A DNA stretch of 64,000 nucleotides, from the NCBI RefSeq assembly GCF_000422865.1, contig NZ_KE383936.1:284456-348455 (forward strand), written 5' to 3'. This stretch comes from Oceanospirillum maris DSM 6286 (GTDB taxonomy: Bacteria; Pseudomonadota; Gammaproteobacteria; Pseudomonadales; Halomonadaceae). Below are positions 61,414 to 64,000 of the stretch, in pieces. Below the pieces are notes generated by a model. That model had not been told where the DNA came from. It did no database searches and was given only the letters and a program-made list of their open reading frames with translations. Positions within the stretch are counted from its first letter, which is position 1. The number at the start of each line of letters is the position of its first letter. The position numbers and the translations under genes were made by a program.

Positions 61414-62229
61414 ATGGCTAAGAAGCCTCAGCAACACCGCGCCCGTAAGCGCTTCGGACAAAACTTTCTTCAGGATGAAGGTATTATTCGACGTATTGTG
61501 CGCAGTATCGCCCCACAAAAAGGCCAACATTTGGTTGAAATTGGCCCTGGTATGGGGGCGCTGACCGAGATTATTTTAGAATCGGCAGAACGTCTTGATG
61601 TCATCGAATTAGATCGTGATTTAATTCCGGGACTTAAGGTGAAGTTTTTTAACGCCCCCGGCTTTAATATCCATCAAGCGGATGCGTTGAAGTTTGATTT
61701 TGCGGAACTGATTGATGATGGTCAGCCTCTACGGGTTGCCGGTAATCTACCTTACAATATTTCGACTCCCCTGATTTTTCACCTGTTAGAACAGCGGCAA
61801 AATATTCAGGATATGCATTTTATGCTGCAAAAAGAGGTCGTTGAACGTTTGGCTGCTGCTCCTGCGACGAACGACTGGGGACGTTTAGGTATCATGGCGC
61901 AATATTTGTGCGATGTTGAAGCGCTGTTTATTGTGCCGCCAGAAGCCTTTGACCCCATGCCTAAGGTTGATTCTGCCATCGTGCGTTTGACGCCCCATAA
62001 GGTGCTACCTTGTCCGGCAAAATCAGCGGAATGTTTGGATCAATTGGTCAGAACCGCCTTCGGTCAGCGCCGCAAGACCCTGCGTAACAATTTAAAAGGC
62101 TTACTTGATGTCACTGAGATCGAGTCTTTAGATATTGACCCAGGTCGTCGGCCTGAAACTTTGACGCTGCAAGAAGTTGTCGCGTTAAGTGATTGTTTGG
62201 CGGATAGGTTGGGCAAACATGACGAATAG
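61414..62229 (+). CDS. rsmA: 16S rRNA (A1518/A1519) dimethyltransferase RsmA (KsgA)
   Basis: Dimethylates two adjacent adenines at the 3' end of 16S rRNA, 271 aa. KRFGQNFLQDEGIIRRIV, LVEIGPGMGALTEIIL (motif I), VIELDRDLI and AGNLPYNISTPLIFHLL (motif IV) are characteristic; VRTAFGQRRKTLRNNLKG is the C-terminal block. Overlaps apaG by 11 bases. Confidence 0.97.
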   Translation: MAKKPQQHRARKRFGQNFLQDEGIIRRIVRSIAPQKGQHLVEIGPGMGALTEIILESAERLDVIELDRDLIPGLKVKFFNAPGFNIHQADALKFDFAELIDDGQPLRVAGNLPYNISTPLIFHLLEQRQNIQDMHFMLQKEVVERLAAAPATNDWGRLGIMAQYLCDVEALFIVPPEAFDPMPKVDSAIVRLTPHKVLPCPAKSAECLDQLVRTAFGQRRKTLRNNLKGLLDVTEIESLDIDPGRRPETLTLQEVVALSDCLADRLGKHDE

Positions 62230-62623
62230 CCATAATGATCAACCGGCGGTTGCAGATGCCTTAATGTTGAGTGTTGAGCCTAAGTTTATTAAGCAGGCCC
62301 GCGCTGAAGAGCGTGATCAGTTTGTCTTTAGCTATAAAGTCACCATCACCAATAATAACCGTACCAGTGTTAAGTTATTAAATCGTGTTTGGGTTATTAC
62401 GGACGGCAATGGCAAAGTGAATGAAGTTAAAGGCAAGGGTGTTGTGGGCCAGCAACCGATTATTGGTCCTGGAGAGGAGTACAGTTATACCTCTGGAGCT
62501 ATTTTTCCGACACCGCTTGGCTTTATGCAGGGTTATTTTGAAATGCAGGATATAGAATTTGACTGCCCGTTGCAGTTGGATATTCCAGCTTTTCGCTTAG
62601 CTAAAGCGGATGTCCTTCATTGA
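62219..62623 (+). CDS. apaG: ApaG protein
   Basis: A 134-residue single-domain protein of fibronectin type III-like fold. QFVFSYKVTITNNNRTSVKLLNRVWVITDGNGKVNEVKGKGVVGQQPIIGPGEEYSYTSGAIFPTPLGFMQGYFEMQ is the full signature. Function is uncertain (linked to cobalt/magnesium tolerance in Salmonella). ATG 62219 overlaps the rsmA end; the earlier frame start at 62189 lacks support. Confidence 0.94.
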   Translation: MTNSHNDQPAVADALMLSVEPKFIKQARAEERDQFVFSYKVTITNNNRTSVKLLNRVWVITDGNGKVNEVKGKGVVGQQPIIGPGEEYSYTSGAIFPTPLGFMQGYFEMQDIEFDCPLQLDIPAFRLAKADVLH

Positions 62624-62721
62624 TAGTTTGCATTACTTTTCGATGCTAATGGTCTGTTAATATTCTGTATTAAATAGGACTGATTTTTCATTGTGTTTTG
62701 TTATTGGATGAGCGAACCACT

Positions 62722-63555
62722 ATGACGACTTACGCTGTTGGCGATTTACAGGGCTGCTTTAGCGAGCTAGAGCAACTTCTGGATAAGTTAAATTTTGATC
62801 CCGAGACCGATCAGCTTTGGTTAGCGGGGGATCTGGTTAATCGTGGGCCGGAGTCGCTTCAAGTCCTGAGATTTGCTTCGGGCTTAGGGGATCGTGTGCG
62901 TTGCGTGCTGGGTAATCATGATCTGCATTTGTTAGCGGTTGCTTACTCTGGGGCACGCCTTAAGCGCTCCGATACCTTGCAGGCAATTCTAGATGCACCG
63001 GACTGTGATGACTTGCTCGACTGGCTTCGCCATCAACCGCTCTGTCATTTTGACGCAAAGCTAGGCTATGTTATGACCCATGCGGGAATTCCGCCAATAT
63101 GGGATCTTGAGCAGACACTGGCTTACGCCAAAGAGGTTGAACATGCTCTGCGCGGTAATAAGTGTAAGCGTTACTTCGAGCATATGTATGGCAACAAGCC
63201 TGCTAAATGGTCGGATGATCTTAAGGGTTTCGATCGCTTGAGAGTAATAACTAACTATTTTACTCGAATGCGTTTTTGTACGCCTAAAGGGAAGCTCGAC
63301 TTTGATAGTAAAGAGGGCTTGGATCAGTGCCCTGAAGGATATGCCCCTTGGTTTAGTTATCCTCGACAAGTTAAAGCTCAAATTATTTTTGGCCATTGGG
63401 CGGCACTAGAAGGGCGGATTGATATAGCTAATAGAAATATTCAAGGGATACATGCCTTGGATACTGGCTGTGTTTGGGGAGCGACACTAACGGCGCTTAA
63501 CCTAAATACCGGTGAGAAAACCAGTGTTGCAAGTTTGCAAAAAGCTAAATATTAG
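62722..63555 (+). CDS. apaH: Bis(5'-nucleosyl)-tetraphosphatase ApaH (symmetrical)
   Basis: Metallophosphatase (277 aa) splitting Ap4A to two ADP; also removes Np4 caps from [49 protein letters not shown] and [12 protein letters not shown] carry metal ligands; GHWAALEG and [14 protein letters not shown] close the site. ATG 62722 matches the family N-terminus, unlike the TTG at 62698. Confidence 0.96.
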   Translation: MTTYAVGDLQGCFSELEQLLDKLNFDPETDQLWLAGDLVNRGPESLQVLRFASGLGDRVRCVLGNHDLHLLAVAYSGARLKRSDTLQAILDAPDCDDLLDWLRHQPLCHFDAKLGYVMTHAGIPPIWDLEQTLAYAKEVEHALRGNKCKRYFEHMYGNKPAKWSDDLKGFDRLRVITNYFTRMRFCTPKGKLDFDSKEGLDQCPEGYAPWFSYPRQVKAQIIFGHWAALEGRIDIANRNIQGIHALDTGCVWGATLTALNLNTGEKTSVASLQKAKY

Positions 63556-63645
63556 TGATACCTTAATTTAAAGGTTGATCGCAAAGCTATGCTGGTTTGA
63601 GCTTGAGTTACCCCTCATCCAGCGATTTAATAAAGGTATTTTTTT

Positions 63646-63963
63646 ATGCAATTTAAGTTTATGAATCCAGATGAATTAAAAACCAAGTTTGAAGCGGGTG
63701 AGCAAGCGGTGGTGGTTGATATTCGTGATACGGGCAGTTTTTCTGCCGGCGCTATAAAGGGTTCTCAGCCGCTCACCAATGACAATGTACAGACCTTTGT
63801 AGAGCAAACAGATAAGCAGCTACCGGTTGTTGTTTGCTGCTACCACGGTAACAGCAGTCAATCAGCGGCACAGTTTCTAGTTGAACAGGGTTTTAGTGAT
63901 GTTTATAGCTTGCAAGGGGGGTATGAACTTTGGAAAACCGTTTGTCCTGAGCACTGTCAGTAA
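63646..63963 (+). CDS. glpE: Thiosulfate sulfurtransferase GlpE
   Basis: Single-domain rhodanese (105 aa). VVDIRDTGSFSAGAIKGSQPL is the N-terminal motif and VVVCCYHGNSSQSAAQFLVEQGF the active-site loop with Cys65 of CYHGNS. It moves sulfur from thiosulfate to acceptors such as cyanide or thioredoxin. Follows apaH by 90 bases. After its stop, TTTTATCTTT and AAAGATAAAA (63967-63997) form a ten-base stem near the window edge. Confidence 0.92.
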   Translation: MQFKFMNPDELKTKFEAGEQAVVVDIRDTGSFSAGAIKGSQPLTNDNVQTFVEQTDKQLPVVVCCYHGNSSQSAAQFLVEQGFSDVYSLQGGYELWKTVCPEHCQ

Positions 63964-64000
63964 GATTTTATCTTTTATGTGAGCGGCTAAAGATAAAACC

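Noticed and set aside
72-63990. CRISPR array, prophage or insertion sequence
   Set aside because: No regularly spaced repeats, transposase, integrase or phage structural genes were found in either strand.

Overview
The window is chromosomal DNA of a motile, aerobic, marine-type gammaproteobacterium, most likely an Oceanospirillales/Oceanospirillaceae relative (Neptuniibacter/Amphritea-like; an inference from gene content and order, not a database match). Almost every gene belongs to a well-known family. Several blocks follow the order known in Pseudomonas and its relatives: trpE/trpG/trpD/trpC next to crp(vfr)-osmC-speD-coq7, rpe-gph beside trpE, amgK-murU divergent from lptD-surA-pdxA-rsmA-apaG-apaH-glpE, and flgA/flgM/flgN beside cheV-cheR. 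I saw no insertion sequence, prophage, integrase, CRISPR array or broken gene.

Layout. 1-3.3 kb: a zinc-starvation locus, znuB(partial)-znuC divergent from znuA-folE2 around a perfect Zur-like palindrome. 3.3-12.3 kb: housekeeping genes (membrane-anchored methyltransferase, mnmC, yciI, yciB, PHP phosphoesterase, yciO, scpA, scpB, rluB). 12.3-12.65 kb: two identical tRNA-Lys(TTT) genes. 12.8-18.3 kb: nadA, bepA, a tusA-like gene, a PerM-type transporter and a PAS-GGDEF cyclase. 18.5-23.1 kb: the most accessory-looking part, with a Cys-rich SO_0444-type metal permease, a small unknown membrane protein and an ArsR regulator; then tRNA-Arg(CCT) facing away from an arsenosugar-type set (arsS plus two glycosyltransferases). 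23.1-27.7 kb: flagellar and chemotaxis genes (ycgR-like, flgN, flgM, flgA, cheV, cheR) with a near-consensus sigma-28 promoter for flgM. 27.8-32.5 kb: bcp, an SOS-box-preceded S24 peptidase without a DNA-binding domain, yigZ, a PilZ protein, an orphan gene, phaR and a phasin whose promoter carries two PhaR-like operators. 32.7-41.2 kb: purD, thioesterase, prkB, a sensorless chemoreceptor, a HIT protein, pta/ptb-ackA, coq7 and a membrane protein. 41.3-52.1 kb: speD, osmC, crp, a GGDEF-EAL protein, trpC/D/G/E, a newly spotted trp leader peptide, gph and rpe. 52.3-64 kb: a DUF3530-like protein, djlA, murU, amgK and the lptD-glpE run.

Regulation readable from sequence: Zur (znu/folE2), LexA (S24 gene), PhaR (phasin), sigma-28 (flgM), trp leader peptide with a Trp-Arg-Trp end (trpE), stringent-type GC-rich discriminators at tRNA promoters, and many intrinsic terminators. 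Best candidates for something under-described: the HTH-less SOS S24 protein, the trp leader that lacks an obvious terminator arm, the Cys-ladder permease with its unknown small partner, and the orphan gene at 30.5-30.9 kb. All functional calls come from reading motifs by eye; no search was run.
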